A stretch of 64,000 nucleotides of DNA, taken from Stemphylium vesicarium (lineage: Eukaryota; Ascomycota; Dothideomycetes; Pleosporales; Pleosporaceae). This document shows, in pieces, positions 35,096 through 45,771 of this stretch; within the stretch, counting starts at the first letter, position 1, and each line of letters starts with the position of its first letter. A model generated the notes under the pieces. The model was not told where the DNA came from, searched no databases, and saw only the letters and a list, made by a program, of their open reading frames with translations. A program made the translations under genes and the position numbers. Location: contig QXCR01000016.1 in assembly GCA_004380135.1 (NCBI GenBank), positions 124,001-188,000 of the forward strand. The letters are read 5' to 3'.

Positions 35096-35641
35096 TCAAT
35101 ACAATCCAATCGTAATATCTCCACGTATCCTTGCCGTCAAGTGTATTTCTGCCTCCAAGTCCAGCTTGATCCCAAGTAACAATGCCGCGTCCTTCGGTTT
35201 GCCGTTGTCGTCGACAGGTCCCTTAATGATGTTGCCTGCTGGGCGATTGAGGGTAGCGGAAGAAGGCACGGGACCGACGTTGGCAGGGATCTTGCGCCCG
35301 CCCGATGCTTGGCCGTCACTTTCTGTGTCGGAGCCATAGGCCGTTGGGCGCGTGGTGGAGTCCCTAGCAGCAGTCAGTACGTGAAGAGAGACCTGGGCAA
35401 TCTTAGACTAACATAGTAGATATGCTGAGGTTAGAAGGGGAAGACCGAAAAATTGGTCCTAAGTATTTAGCGGTCTACTCGGGTTGTATGGGCTCCTGGC
35501 TTTTCGTGAAATGAGTGTAGGTGTTAAAAACGCAGATCAACTGTGTTGTCTTTTTTTCGAGTGGTTCAAATGAGGCTTTTATGTCCAGATGCACTGAGGT
35601 TCTCTAACAGCACAGGTCGTTTACCTATGCCATGATGGCAT
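35096..35641 (-). CDS. small conserved fungal protein, function unknown
   Basis: The exon 35363-35096 reads through a Ser/Asp/Gly-rich stretch, then NVGPVPSSATLNRPAGNIIKGP and ends LDLEAEIHLTARIRGDITIGLY, a style I recognise from short uncharacterised proteins widespread in Pezizomycotina. It follows a clean acceptor (CTGCTGCTAG). The proposed first exon 35641-35625 codes for MPSWH plus a split codon, with an AG|GTAAAC donor and a 261-nt intron, giving 94 residues; this 5' part is tentative and another start is possible. No signal peptide or membrane helix is seen. It is divergent from the gene at 35906. Confidence 0.5.
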
Positions 35642-35905
35642 CCCCGAAACTGCTGTTGTGCCATTCCTACGTTTTAGATCCGCAGTCATCATCTGAGTCT
35701 CGTACCAGCAAATCCGTGGAATTTAAACCCCTCTCCGAGATGCGAAGGTCAACAATAGCTGCATGGACATTGTGGGTCGCATCATGGTTGTGGTTGTGAT
35801 GCGCGTGAACATGAAACACGGGGGTGAGCGTCGCAGCCTGGGTATTATTGATCTCTATCAAACGATGGTCAGGCCATGCTAACTATGGGGCAGTCGATCT
35901 AAGGA

Positions 35906-37075
35906 ATGACCATGGCTTGCATCGACCATCTCGGTTGCAGTCTACCGACGATGGTGAATATACCAGAACCCCAATACTCTAGTCTACCACACCAAATGGT
36001 TCTCTCAATCCTGATAGCAGCCATCACAGCCCCAGGCCTGCTTGCATCGCAAGAGGCAATACGTCAGTCCCAGTCCAAAGAGAAGAGAGAAGAGCATCGC
36101 GCCCGTCGCTGCAATCTCATCGCAACATGCGTCAAGTCATCGAATCGCAGCCGGGAGATCAACGGTCGACAGATCGTCCTGAGGAACGGAAAACTATGGA
36201 TCGATACCGGCACCGAAGATGGAAGTCCACTTGGCCACCCTTACGCTGGCTACTACCTACCCTACCCGGGCACAAAGCACGAAGGCCTGGTCACGACTAT
36301 CACGGATGTAGCCCCAATCATGAATTGGGTCTATATCGATAAAGACACATTTGAAGCCAAGTACGGCGTTCGCGCGGACACGCAACCTCACCTCACCGGA
36401 CCTTTCGATTGCACCAGACAAGATCGGCGGCTCACATTCGATGGCTGGGAGGGATGGTGTGCAGTGGAGCAAGCACCCGGGTTATGGGGATTGTATTTTG
36501 ACCTCGACGACGATGGGTTACGATCGAAGCTCAAGCCTGGTATGAGAGTACTGGAGATTGAGCTCAGTCGAAAGGAAAAGAGGTTTTGTAAAGAGGTGGA
36601 TGTAAGACAGCAGGATCAGACGACTCAAAGAGCTGTTGATGCGAGGGAAGACGCGCCGATTGATCAGCCACTTGCTGCAGAGGCGGTGGTGTCGAAGCCT
36701 GGTGTGGTGGATAAAAATCATAGAGAGGACACTAGGCAGAAGCAGCAGCATAGGCCGATGAAGATTCCGAAGTCCATCTTTGAGGATCCGCCGCCTGTTG
36801 TGGAGTCGTTGGTGTTTAGACCAGCTACGCCGCCACCGGCATACACGCCTACCGGCAAAGATGGGACGGGAAAGGCAACGGCGACAGTCCCCATAGACCA
36901 GAATGGTAATGGGTTGAAGCTCGATAATGAAGAGGTACCAGATACATCGTTTCCTATACCGGCACAAACCCAAACCACACTGAAAGATGAACGACGAAGA
37001 AATTCTCCTGATGCAGATTCTCTAGCAGATGAGCTACAGCTTAACTCTACAAACGTAACACGTACTACACCGTAG
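35906..37075 (+). CDS. uncharacterised fungal protein, intronless
   Basis: Function not recognised. One open frame of 389 residues. A hydrophobic segment at about 29-46 (MVLSILIAAITAPGLLA) could anchor it, although it is not at the very N-terminus. Residues about 80-230 form an ordered, Trp/Gly-rich block (NGRQIVLRNGKLWIDTG, GYYLPYPGTKHEGLVTTI, LTFDGWEGWCAVE, GLWGLYFDLDDDGL) that looks like a compact domain. The rest is disordered and rich in Lys, Glu, Pro and Thr. The start at 35906 has a second ATG two codons later (35912) in better context. A second single-exon gene follows 54 nt downstream on the same strand. Confidence 0.75.
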   Translation: MTMACIDHLGCSLPTMVNIPEPQYSSLPHQMVLSILIAAITAPGLLASQEAIRQSQSKEKREEHRARRCNLIATCVKSSNRSREINGRQIVLRNGKLWIDTGTEDGSPLGHPYAGYYLPYPGTKHEGLVTTITDVAPIMNWVYIDKDTFEAKYGVRADTQPHLTGPFDCTRQDRRLTFDGWEGWCAVEQAPGLWGLYFDLDDDGLRSKLKPGMRVLEIELSRKEKRFCKEVDVRQQDQTTQRAVDAREDAPIDQPLAAEAVVSKPGVVDKNHREDTRQKQQHRPMKIPKSIFEDPPPVVESLVFRPATPPPAYTPTGKDGTGKATATVPIDQNGNGLKLDNEEVPDTSFPIPAQTQTTLKDERRRNSPDADSLADELQLNSTNVTRTTP

Positions 37076-37129
37076 CTTAACAGAAGCAGCGGATCGCGAG
37101 CCCTAGCCCAAGCACAGAAGTTCGAAGCC

Positions 37130-37921
37130 ATGGCAGCGGCCCAGTATCCTAGAGACGAAGTTCCAAAAAGCCCGAGCGAGTGTACATCTCGTGCTAGCAG
37201 TAACACGTCTTCAGTGTACTCCAACGAAGACGAGCATCTCAAGCAGCCAACTGCGAGTACACAACCTCAGACGTCTCCTACCCCAGCGCCATTGGCTTTG
37301 GCAGTATCGAAAGCAAAGCAAGCAAAGGCGCTGGCAACGCGCACCCGGGTACCGACAGTAGCAAACCCTAGATCGGATACTTCTGGCCATCGACCGACGA
37401 CCCCTCCTTGCCAGCGAATAAAGTCTGTACGAGAAGATCCAGCGGTATCTGGTCCCCAAGCTGTATCTTCCTTACAACGGGCTGTTGCATCCAAAGCCTT
37501 TTCAACCCCTCGTGTCTCGGCGCAAAGATCCACACCCCAACCATACACCCAAAATACCGCCTTCGATCGGCCGCAAAGAAAGCGTTCAGCCTCAGAGCAA
37601 GCCTCCTTGCCCCGTCCATCGTGTAAGCTATCCGCGGGATCTGCTACAGCATCGGTTCGTCAGTCGCTCGCTCGAACAATGACCAGCGGAAAGGGTAATC
37701 AGGGTATGAGGAATATGATAGGTGGGGGAGTGGCGGGCAGAGGCAGAGACGTCACCGAGCCTGGGAGGCAGATCGCCCCAGCTGATGGAAATAATAGATT
37801 AAAAGCTGCCCCTACGAGGAAAAAGACCACTTCAGCTCTTTTCAGGGAGATCGATGATCTGGTTAGTCAGGAGGGTGGGAGTGCCGGCGCGGAGGGCAAG
37901 GGCAAAGTAGAACGGAAATGA
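37130..37921 (+). CDS. uncharacterised disordered protein, intronless
   Basis: Function not recognised. An open frame of 263 residues with strongly biased composition (Ser, Thr, Pro, Arg, Ala, Gln) and many Ser/Thr-Pro sites; no membrane helix, signal peptide or known domain. The C-terminal KKTTSALFREIDDLVSQEGG is the only segment that looks ordered. It starts 54 nt after the stop of the preceding gene on the same strand, so the two could be exons of one transcript if an intron removed the stop; no good donor/acceptor pair was seen for that. Confidence that it is translated is moderate. Confidence 0.55.
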   Translation: MAAAQYPRDEVPKSPSECTSRASSNTSSVYSNEDEHLKQPTASTQPQTSPTPAPLALAVSKAKQAKALATRTRVPTVANPRSDTSGHRPTTPPCQRIKSVREDPAVSGPQAVSSLQRAVASKAFSTPRVSAQRSTPQPYTQNTAFDRPQRKRSASEQASLPRPSCKLSAGSATASVRQSLARTMTSGKGNQGMRNMIGGGVAGRGRDVTEPGRQIAPADGNNRLKAAPTRKKTTSALFREIDDLVSQEGGSAGAEGKGKVERK

Positions 37922-38826
37922 AATGGGAGATGGCGATGCAAAAAAAAGCTATCGAATGAGATACTCCAGAATATTGCAATGACTTTGATATCGTAACAAT
38001 GCTGTGATGATATGCAGGGACTGGAGAAGTATTTGTTTCCCCAAAGTAGTCATCCCGATGATGTATAAGCGAACCAGAGTCAATACGCTCACAGGTCATC
38101 AAATTATATCCCTCTTGATAGCCCAACGCATTATTTTTCTCATATTTTTTGGACATCAAAGAGAGTAACAAAGTTGCGTGCTTACTAGTAAGGGCAATGT
38201 GGTGCGCTTTATATCTCGCATTTGTAAGCGTAGTAATCATGTGCGGGTCCGCTACTTCCCCCGGTGCGCGATTTAGGGAAGCGTTATTTTCCTCCACACC
38301 CCATTCTTTTCTTCTAAATCCCTCGACGACAAATTTTCGACATCTTTCTCGAACATTTCAACAATCTATCGTGCAATCATCTAGCGTTCGCGTTCGTGGG
38401 GGAAATGGGACTGCCGCCTACCCGGCCGTTGTGTGTCGGCAGATGTGAAACTCGACCCACCATCGACTGACATGGGAGCCGTAAATGCTTCACATCCTCC
38501 GGCACTTTTTAGCCAGATGTCGCGGAAGAAGGGCAGATCACGCGATGAGAAGATTGGATGCGGCACTTGTCGTTTGATGGAAGATGTGATAATGCTGCAA
38601 AAGAGATGATGGCGATATGGGCCGAACTAACGCTCGAGTGTTGGCCTGAACAGACGCCTGGAGACAACTGTCGAAATTTAATCGGATTACATCGAGCCGA
38701 TAAATCGAGTACAACAGGAATCCAGGGTCAATATCCAACAATCGTTACACGTCAATAACCGCAATTGCTACTTTGCTAAACCGCCGGATTCCACGCCTGA
38801 TCCTCTCCACACAAGATCAAACCACA
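37922..38826. other. intergenic, no gene supported
   Basis: A short frame at about 38471-38608 (beginning MGAVNASHPPALFSQ) carries a GCGTCR motif reminiscent of a Zn2Cys6 start but stops soon after and has no continuation. Otherwise this should be the 3' UTR of the upstream gene and the promoter of the downstream one. Confidence 0.5.
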
Positions 38827-40075
38827 ATGGACGCATCAACTCGGCTCTACAATCGTCTAGGAGAGATACCGGAAGATCCTAATGATCCCGAGAGCCTGGA
38901 TGATCTCATTGTCTGCGCATTTGGAGCGTTTGAACGATATTATCTTTGCTGGAAAACCAAAGGTGGAGAATACAAGCAAGGTCAGTATATACAATAAAGG
39001 AGAATAGATCCTGTATTGACATGAAAAAGACGACTATGGCCTTCCATCTGCATTGAAGGATTGGCTGTCCCCTAGTGACGGCACAACCCGCGATTTCGCC
39101 TCCCTTCAAGTCGTCTTTGGCCGCGGTGAAGAGTACTTCGCGTCGGATAAAGATGGAAAGCTAGAGTATAAGGAACCAGAGATTAAGAAAATATCTCCAG
39201 CAGATGATGAAGAGAAATTGGACAGGCACGCACTTAGACGATCGAGAACCGTATCCTTTCTGCGACCGTTGTCGGAGACAAGCACACGGTCTGATAGTGC
39301 AATCATTGAGGCGAGTAGGAGTAAGAGATCCAGTTCAATCAGTTCGCAGCGAGCGAGTCGGCCGCCCAGTTTGAGCTACACAAATTCGAGAACGACCTCC
39401 GAGTTATCGATACTAGGTGACACCATTGTAGAGGGACAGACCAGCCGGCTAGCACGCCCTTCATACCTCTCACGGTGGAACACCTTAGGATCCAGTGCCA
39501 CAGATGTCGAACAAGAGCTATTGTCACAGAAAGGAGGACATGGTACTTTCGAGCCGACTTTCGGGAGGGGGCAGGAATCAACGACTTCACGATCTCTAGC
39601 GCAAGCAACGAAAGCATCGTCGCATGCCCAGAGCGTACCCTTTGCAGATACTGGATCAAAAGCAAATAACATCCAACCACGACCCAATGTCATGGCGGAC
39701 TCACCGAAGTGTACATATGAATGCCACAGCTTACCGATTCTCTCACAACCATCGCCGCCGAAATCTACATACACGAACGCTAGTACCCAAACCTCGCCTT
39801 CACCATCACCACCACGAACAGCCTTGCGGATAGATACAACATCCGCTCCAATCTCCTCGTTGGCCCAAACGAAATACACTGCCGTACCGTATGATCCCCG
39901 CTACGACGAATCGGATTACGATATGCCACCGGTTTTCATGGGACGCATGTCAACCTACTTTAGTAAACCAGGGTATCAACTTGGTGATAGTCTGTTCAGC
40001 GGCTATCAGCCCATCAGCTGGGGGGCTGCTATATTCGAGTATCAGGATACTTTTGGAGAACAGGCGTTGAGATAA
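38827..40075 (+). CDS. uncharacterised fungal protein with N-terminal conserved domain
   Basis: Function not recognised, but the N-terminus resembles a family common in Pleosporales. Exons 38827-38980 and 39030-40075 (intron 49 nt, GTCAGT..TTGAC..AAAG) join to 399 residues. Residues 1-110 appear folded: LYNRLGEIPEDPNDPESLDDL, then AFGAFERYYLCWKTKGG, then LPSALKDWLSPSDGTTRDFASLQVVFGRGEEYFA. The remainder is Ser/Thr-rich and disordered. No signal peptide, membrane helix or catalytic motif was found. It ends at the edge of a 4 kb gene-poor region. Confidence 0.75.
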
Positions 40076-40453
40076 GAGTCGCAAAATAGCATCATCACGG
40101 TTATTACTAGGCAAGGACTGGCTATAAAGGGGATGACTTATCGTTAGCTGATAAAATGATCCCAAGGTCTACATTGCATGTTCTCCCTATAACGAAATAC
40201 GACACGTTGCAGTGTACAACAACACCCCGACCCTCCACACACAAACACATCTTTTAGCACGAGATCGAACCAGATTACAAGCAGATACCCCTAATCAACC
40301 CATCTCATCCATCCCCTCAAAATACAGGAACCGCTTCACCGCCAAATCTGCGGTTCGCCACCCCCAGATCTCGCAGACCGAAAAGAAAACGAGGTCCATC
40401 CTCGGATAAGCTGCTGCACGGCGGACCGTTGCGTACACTACACAGCCTTGCAA

Positions 40454-40484
40454 GTCAGCCTTACGCGGGGAGGGTAAGGCTGAC
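40454..40484. repeat. perfect 11-bp inverted repeat (hairpin)
   Basis: GTCAGCCTTAC at 40454-40464 and its exact reverse complement GTAAGGCTGAC at 40474-40484 are separated by a 9-nt loop (GCGGGGAGG). In RNA this would be a stable stem-loop on either strand. It sits in noncoding sequence about 380 nt after the stop of the upstream gene. Whether it is a regulator-binding palindrome or a structured RNA element is not decidable here. Confidence 0.6.
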
Positions 40485-40626
40485 GACTTTGTGTGGAGAC
40501 AAACCCGGCGACACTCGGTGAGTTTGTGTACGATGAGGATCGTCGGCTGCATTTGGGGAAATGGGGTGGGGACGTATTCTCCGAGATTCTTTCCTCGGCT
40601 CTGTGGGGTGTGACGGGGGCTGGTTT

Positions 40627-40660
40627 GGGGTTAGGGTTGGGGATAGGGATCGGGATCGGG
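40627..40660 (+). repeat. G-quadruplex-type G-run cluster
   Basis: Six runs of three or four G separated by 2-3 nt (GGGG-TTA-GGG-TT-GGGG-ATA-GGG-ATC-GGG-ATC-GGG) fit the quadruplex pattern very closely. One unit equals the fungal telomere repeat TTAGGG, but there is no true telomeric array. Confidence 0.6.
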
Positions 40661-43240
40661 AGCGTGGATGTGAGGGTAGGGAGAAAGGGACTTTGGTGGG
40701 ACTGGGGGAGTGGGTGTGGTAGAGGTGCTGTTGTGTGTGATAGGGACTTTTTAGGCTGTGATTATGATGGATTTTGTAGTGCTGTTGGGTGGTCTACGTT
40801 GTTTGATCTAATGTCGTTTACCTTTTTCCAATGACTCGATGATGAGAAGAAGAAGGGAAAGGAAGATTGTAATCAGATTAGTACCCCTATCTCCAAGCTT
40901 CAGCAAAGATTCCTAGCAGATACCGAGATTGCAGTTCCATTGCACCACAGTCTTCGTTCGCATCTTCAGCTTACCCACCAACAACATCTCGACCGCCAGT
41001 CCAACCGTTGTCCATTCCTCCTGCGAGTAAGCATGCCACCCTGTCGTGCAACCCCTTCACCGTCAACACCTTCGACTCTGCCTTCCCAATGGAGAACTAT
41101 CCGTACCACAAACGGTTCGCACACCGCCGACTCGGGGAATAAGACTGCGCTAACACAAAGCCAGGCATGCTGACTGTCGCCAGCCTTATCGGATCTCATC
41201 TACGGTCCTTCTGAAGGAGCAAAAGACCCATAGAAAGACTGCAAACAGCCGTTCGCCGAGAACAACAAATGCACGGATGGCTACCAATGCGCGCCAACAG
41301 ACTGGCTTGCGCGTCCATCGTACATGAACCAAGAGGTTCATATCAGAAGAGGGGACGCATGACATGGCCCCGGCCCCAGCACCAGGAACGGGAATAAAGC
41401 ATGGAAGGATACGAGAGAGACGGCGATTAGGAGTCTGCTCCACCTCGCCCTACACGCCAACCTGAATCATGCCAAATCCTAAACCATCAGCAGCAGAAAA
41501 AGACCATCACACTCTGCGAAATCGTGAGAATCGTGATGTCGCCAAGACCCAAGGTAAACACCACATTGAGTTGTCTTGGAAGCGGCGGCCTGCACACATT
41601 CGCCATGCCATGCGACACCAACAAGCCGACACCTTTGCCGAAAACCACTCCCAAAAGAGAACACCAAATTCTGACCCACGAGATACGTCGCGCCGCTGCC
41701 GTCGCCTTCTCCGACACCAAAAGGCGAACGAAAAACGCCCCACCTTGTGCATAACCTGACATCATCGCGCCACGGCAAAGCTGCTCCAAGTAATAATTGC
41801 GTTGCGACACCGCACAGCAGCGCACAAACAAGAAGCTAAAAAATTTGGGACCAGGGACACCTGTGACTTGACGACCATCTCGCAGAGCTCCGAAGGAGCC
41901 GAACAGGGTCTGATGACCCGACTTATTCGGTCGGTGGTGACGACGATCGACGACGGGGCCGCGATGGACATCGGCCGAGAGGGAGGGATTGGCTGGGTGT
42001 GCTAGCTAACGAACGAACGTAGGACTACTGAGAATAAAATCAAATTGTGGGTTAAAGAGGGAAGTTCAGAGAACGCGAATATCGTGGAAGATGGAGGATA
42101 TCTTCATTGCTAGTATCAAATGAACAAGTCGTATGCGTATGCCTATCGTATCCATCTATACATTTCCCCTGTGCGAAGAAACCTGGTCAATTCGGCGACA
42201 AAACGCAATGATGTCGGCATGATGCTCCAAAACCGACACGAACTCCAGTTTATCTCTTGCTTTCGGAGGGTCGGTCGGCCACACGTGCGCGCGCGCGGAA
42301 TTCGCTACCTAGCAGCGGCGGCACCGCCGCCGCCGCCGCTCTCCATTTTATCCATACCAATACCGTGCACAGCGTTCCGCGCCCCTCGTATCCCAGCAAA
42401 GCATCGTGAAATTGTGTTGAGAACAGAGACATACGCAACACTTCAACACCAAGAAAACAGCAAACCTTGAAACTTTACCAAGGGAAGAAAAAAAGAACAA
42501 AGCCACAAACAAGCGAGTTAGGCAGTTCGCTAAGCAGGGCGTATGCGACATGCGTGATTAATGCCATTGGAACGCTTGGTGGTTTACAAAGGAGGCCAAA
42601 AGAGGCAGTCGCTATGGAAGTATCGATGCACCGCTTGTCTCGATTCGAATAGCATGCGAGAGTCTGGGGAACTATATTAGGAATGGAAGACCACGGTCTC
42701 GTCTCCGTCTTACAGGTTCAATGGGAAGGATTGCGTGTCCATGTGAAAGTATCTTGCTAATGGGTTTGTGATGCGAGATGAAGAAGATGACAGATGTTGA
42801 GGCGACGACGTAAGCATGCGGCTCATCACCAGCCAGCAGCAGGCATGGCGCTGGCTGGCTGAGTGAGTGAGTGAATGAATGGGATAGATGTAAGCGTTGA
42901 AGGAATGCTAAGGCGTCCGGTCCGACGACACGGTCTTGCGAAAAGGGCGGTTGAGCATGCGAAGGAAGAGGCTGTGCGTCCTGGGCATGTATGCAAACAC
43001 ACTTCTTTGTGCTTTGTGCAGCGGGCGTCGGATCGCGAGCGCGTCAGTCGTGGGGGTGGTTGGACAGGCGGCCGTGGTTGTGCCGCTCTTGTCATCCTTT
43101 CTTGCCTCGGGAGCGATGCCAGCCGCGCTCAGCGGAGTACTGTAGCCGCAAGCAGCTACTCTTCTGGCCACAACCCCCTTCTCACGCTGATTAGCCTGGA
43201 CTGCCCAAGTAAGCTTTCAAGTCTGCGGCACATGCTGCTC

Positions 43241-43241
<1 letters not shown>

Positions 43242-43300
<59 letters not shown>
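43242..43300. repeat. (TG)n microsatellite
   Basis: An uninterrupted 59-nt TG/CA dinucleotide repeat, about 29 units, in noncoding sequence. It is the only long simple repeat in the window. Confidence 0.97.
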
Positions 43301-43302
<2 letters not shown>

Positions 43303-43604
43303 CAATTCTTGGAACTTGAATGATCACCTGTGACCTTGGACAGCCGCTGGGAGCGCTGCTTGTTAGCGCATCCACCTTTACATTGTGAGGCGACGTAGTT
43401 GCGTTGCATCTGTGGCTGACCATTCATCATCTCATCATCCGTCTTGCCAGAGACTCGTCTAGCCAAGCACCGCGTGGATGGTATGCACATCCGAGAGGCT
43501 AAATTACGACTTTACTGAGCCATGACCCCGATCCATGGCAACCAACCGATCAGCCCAAAGTCAGCGAAAATCTCTGCTTGCAGCTGCTTCGCGCTTTGCA
43601 TGCA

Positions 43605-43629
43605 GGGCGAGGGCGAGGGCGAGGGCGGG
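43605..43629. repeat. short GGGCGA hexamer repeat
   Basis: About four adjoining copies of GGGCGA (the last is GGGCGG) in noncoding sequence. Confidence 0.7.
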
Positions 43630-44227
43630 AACCCTGAAAACTCGTTGGATTGGCGGCGTTGCGGATTGGTGGAGGGAAACAGCGAACCTTGCGGCCGTGC
43701 GGCACACACCCTGCAGCGCCCAGGACGTCACCCGCCGATACTGAGAGCGTCTTTGGCTACGCCTCAAGAATTGAAAGACCAAAGGCGCATGTATGATGTG
43801 AACGGAATTTTGTTTAACTTGTTCTAATTTCTTTCAAGGCCCAACGGTACCATGCCGGAGGGCCAGTCTATACTTTTGCAGAAAAAGCCCCACATGCTAT
43901 CAACCCAAGCGTAGAAAAACACCACCCACCACCACAATGTATATACGTGTGCTTGCTTGCTAGTTCCACTGTCAGATGCGATCAAAGGCGATGACGGGGA
44001 ATTATGTAACGACGACCTCGAACACAGAGCATAGCGAAGGGTTCGGGCCAGGTCATAAAGTATACACAGGCGACCGAAGGCCGAAAGAGTAAGGCCGGCA
44101 AGGCCAAATGAAGGTAAGAATAGAGATCGCCTAAGCGTTGGTATCATCGCGCACCAGCAGCGTCATCAGTCATCGCGTCATCAAAAGGAGCAGCAGCTGT
44201 ACAAGCTTGCTGTTCCCTCGCAGGCGT

Positions 44228-45771
44228 CTAAAACCAACTGTTGTTGGTAGCGTAAGATAGATCAAAATTGTTCATCGCGTTGAATGCACCATTGCTCTGA
44301 TCTAGAGGCCATGGGTCCATGGGAACAATATCTTCGAAGTTGCTAGGCATCGAGATTGCGGCTGTGTCGGCAAAATCAGGTGAAGCGGTGCTCGTCATAG
44401 CTGCAGGCGCAGCAGTTATGCTCTTGGCATAGATAGGATCGAAGCCGAGCATACTTGACATGGGTGCTGCAGTAGCCATGGGCACAGGCGCGTTCATGGA
44501 TTCACTCGGTACGGAAGTGTTGAAGCGATACGCAGGCGTGTCTTCCCAAAACAGTGACTCGCTGGCTGCCGACTGGGGAGCCTTGTAGTCCAGGTCACCA
44601 AAGAGGGCCGTCTCTCCGATTTCCGAATGCACTGACGAGGCTACAGTGAGTCCAGGACCACTCTGTTTCGACTCTCCGCTGTGCGAGATGGGCTGGGCCA
44701 AGTCGTCCTTGAACTTGCTTGGGTCAAGAGGAAGGTCTGTCGCCGACCAAATAGGGTCAAAGCCAGCAGAGGGTGCCATCCAGTCATTGTCCAGGTTAGG
44801 GAGGCAATCTTGCGAAGGCGATGTAGACAGGCTGCCTAGTCCAAATGCGCTGCTGACGGGTGCTACCGAGTTGGTCATCCAGGGCCACTGCTGGTTCGAG
44901 AATGTGTCGCTGACATTGCTGTTGGGAGAGTCGCCGCCTTGTCCAAATACACCGGCCTGGTTGCTGAACATGTCATTGAATGCGAACGTATCTAGGCTAC
45001 CGCCAGCGCTCGGGGGCAGGGGCTTGTCCGCAGAGGACTGGGTAGAACCGAACATGGTGTGGTAGTCGATGTTTGACAGCGACGAGGTGTCCATAGACCG
45101 CGTATTCGGGACTTCTGGGTGGCTGCGAGCGTTCTTATCTTGCGACAGAGCAGCAAATGCTGAATGACCATGCAGCGTGTGGGGACGCGGGATCTTGTAG
45201 GGCAGACCGGAGACGTGGGCAGTGTTGTTGTTGCGATGGCAAGGCTTGTGGTGGCCGTTTGCGAAGACTGTGAGGTGGCTCTCGGAGTGGGTGCCAGTGA
45301 GTTTCGGTTTCGCACGAGCGTCGTGGAGCGTCTGTCGAGTGGTATCGACCTTGAGGTCGACTTCCTCCTTCTTGATGCCGCACAGGCACTTTGCGCCCGA
45401 GTGGCACTGGCAACGGTTGTCATGAGCTAGAGTCTGGTCAGAATGATTCGAGGACGGCCAAGCCAGCTATGAGCTCACTCTTCGCGTCGCCTTTGTCTTT
45501 GTGCAAGTCCTTGTCCTTCTTGTCGCCACAGTCGCACTTGGCGTGGTGGGACTTGGACTTGCGCGCACCGCGACAGTGCTCGCATTGCTTGACAGGGCGA
45601 CCCTTGGGATTGATGTGGTGCAGATCTCGGTCTTGACGACGCTGTTAGCTCTTGCTCTAAGGCAGTATGTCGCAATGTGCCGAGAGGCATACCAGTGTGG
45701 TTGCAACCGCTCACTCGATGGCCCTTGATGCAGGACGAGCAAGCCCATTTTTCGCCATCGATAACAGGCAT
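44228..45771 (-). CDS. copper-fist transcription factor
   Basis: DNA-binding regulator of the Ace1/Mac1/Cuf1 copper-fist family, expected to control copper or iron homeostasis genes. Exons 45771-45693, 45631-45479 and 45426-44228 join to 476 residues. The fist is complete: zinc ligands C11, C14, C23 and H25 in MPVIDGEKWACSSCIKGHRVSGCNH, and the minor-groove KGRP at 36-39, then CEHCRGARKSKSHHAKCDCG. A second Cys cluster CQCHSGAKCLCG (C-x-C-x5-C-x-C), on the other side of intron 2, resembles a Cu(I)-binding cluster. The rest is Ser/Pro/Asp-rich, typical of activation regions. Intron 1 splits the fist; its acceptor was placed at GTCAAG because that alone restores TDRDLHHINPKGRP. Whether it activates or represses cannot be read from the sequence. 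Confidence 0.92.

Larger units (their letters stand above)
40076..44227. other. 4.15 kb gene-poor region
   Basis: No reading frame here has family resemblance or a convincing exon chain. It holds a perfect hairpin (40454-40484), a G-quadruplex motif (40627-40660), a GC-rich triplet tract (about 42314-42340), a (TG)n microsatellite (43242-43300) and a short GGGCGA repeat (43605-43629), each discussed separately. A short Cys-rich frame at 41240-41362 lacks a start. The right end should be the 3' UTR of the copper-fist gene. Confidence 0.5.

Noticed and set aside
38471..38608. Short frame with GCGTCR, suggestive of a Zn2Cys6 start
   Set aside because: Lacks the remaining cysteines and ends after about 45 codons; no exon continuation found.
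40493..40834. 113-codon frame with a Gly-Leu/Gly-Ile run
   Set aside because: Has no ATG at its start and arises from the G-run cluster; no family resemblance.
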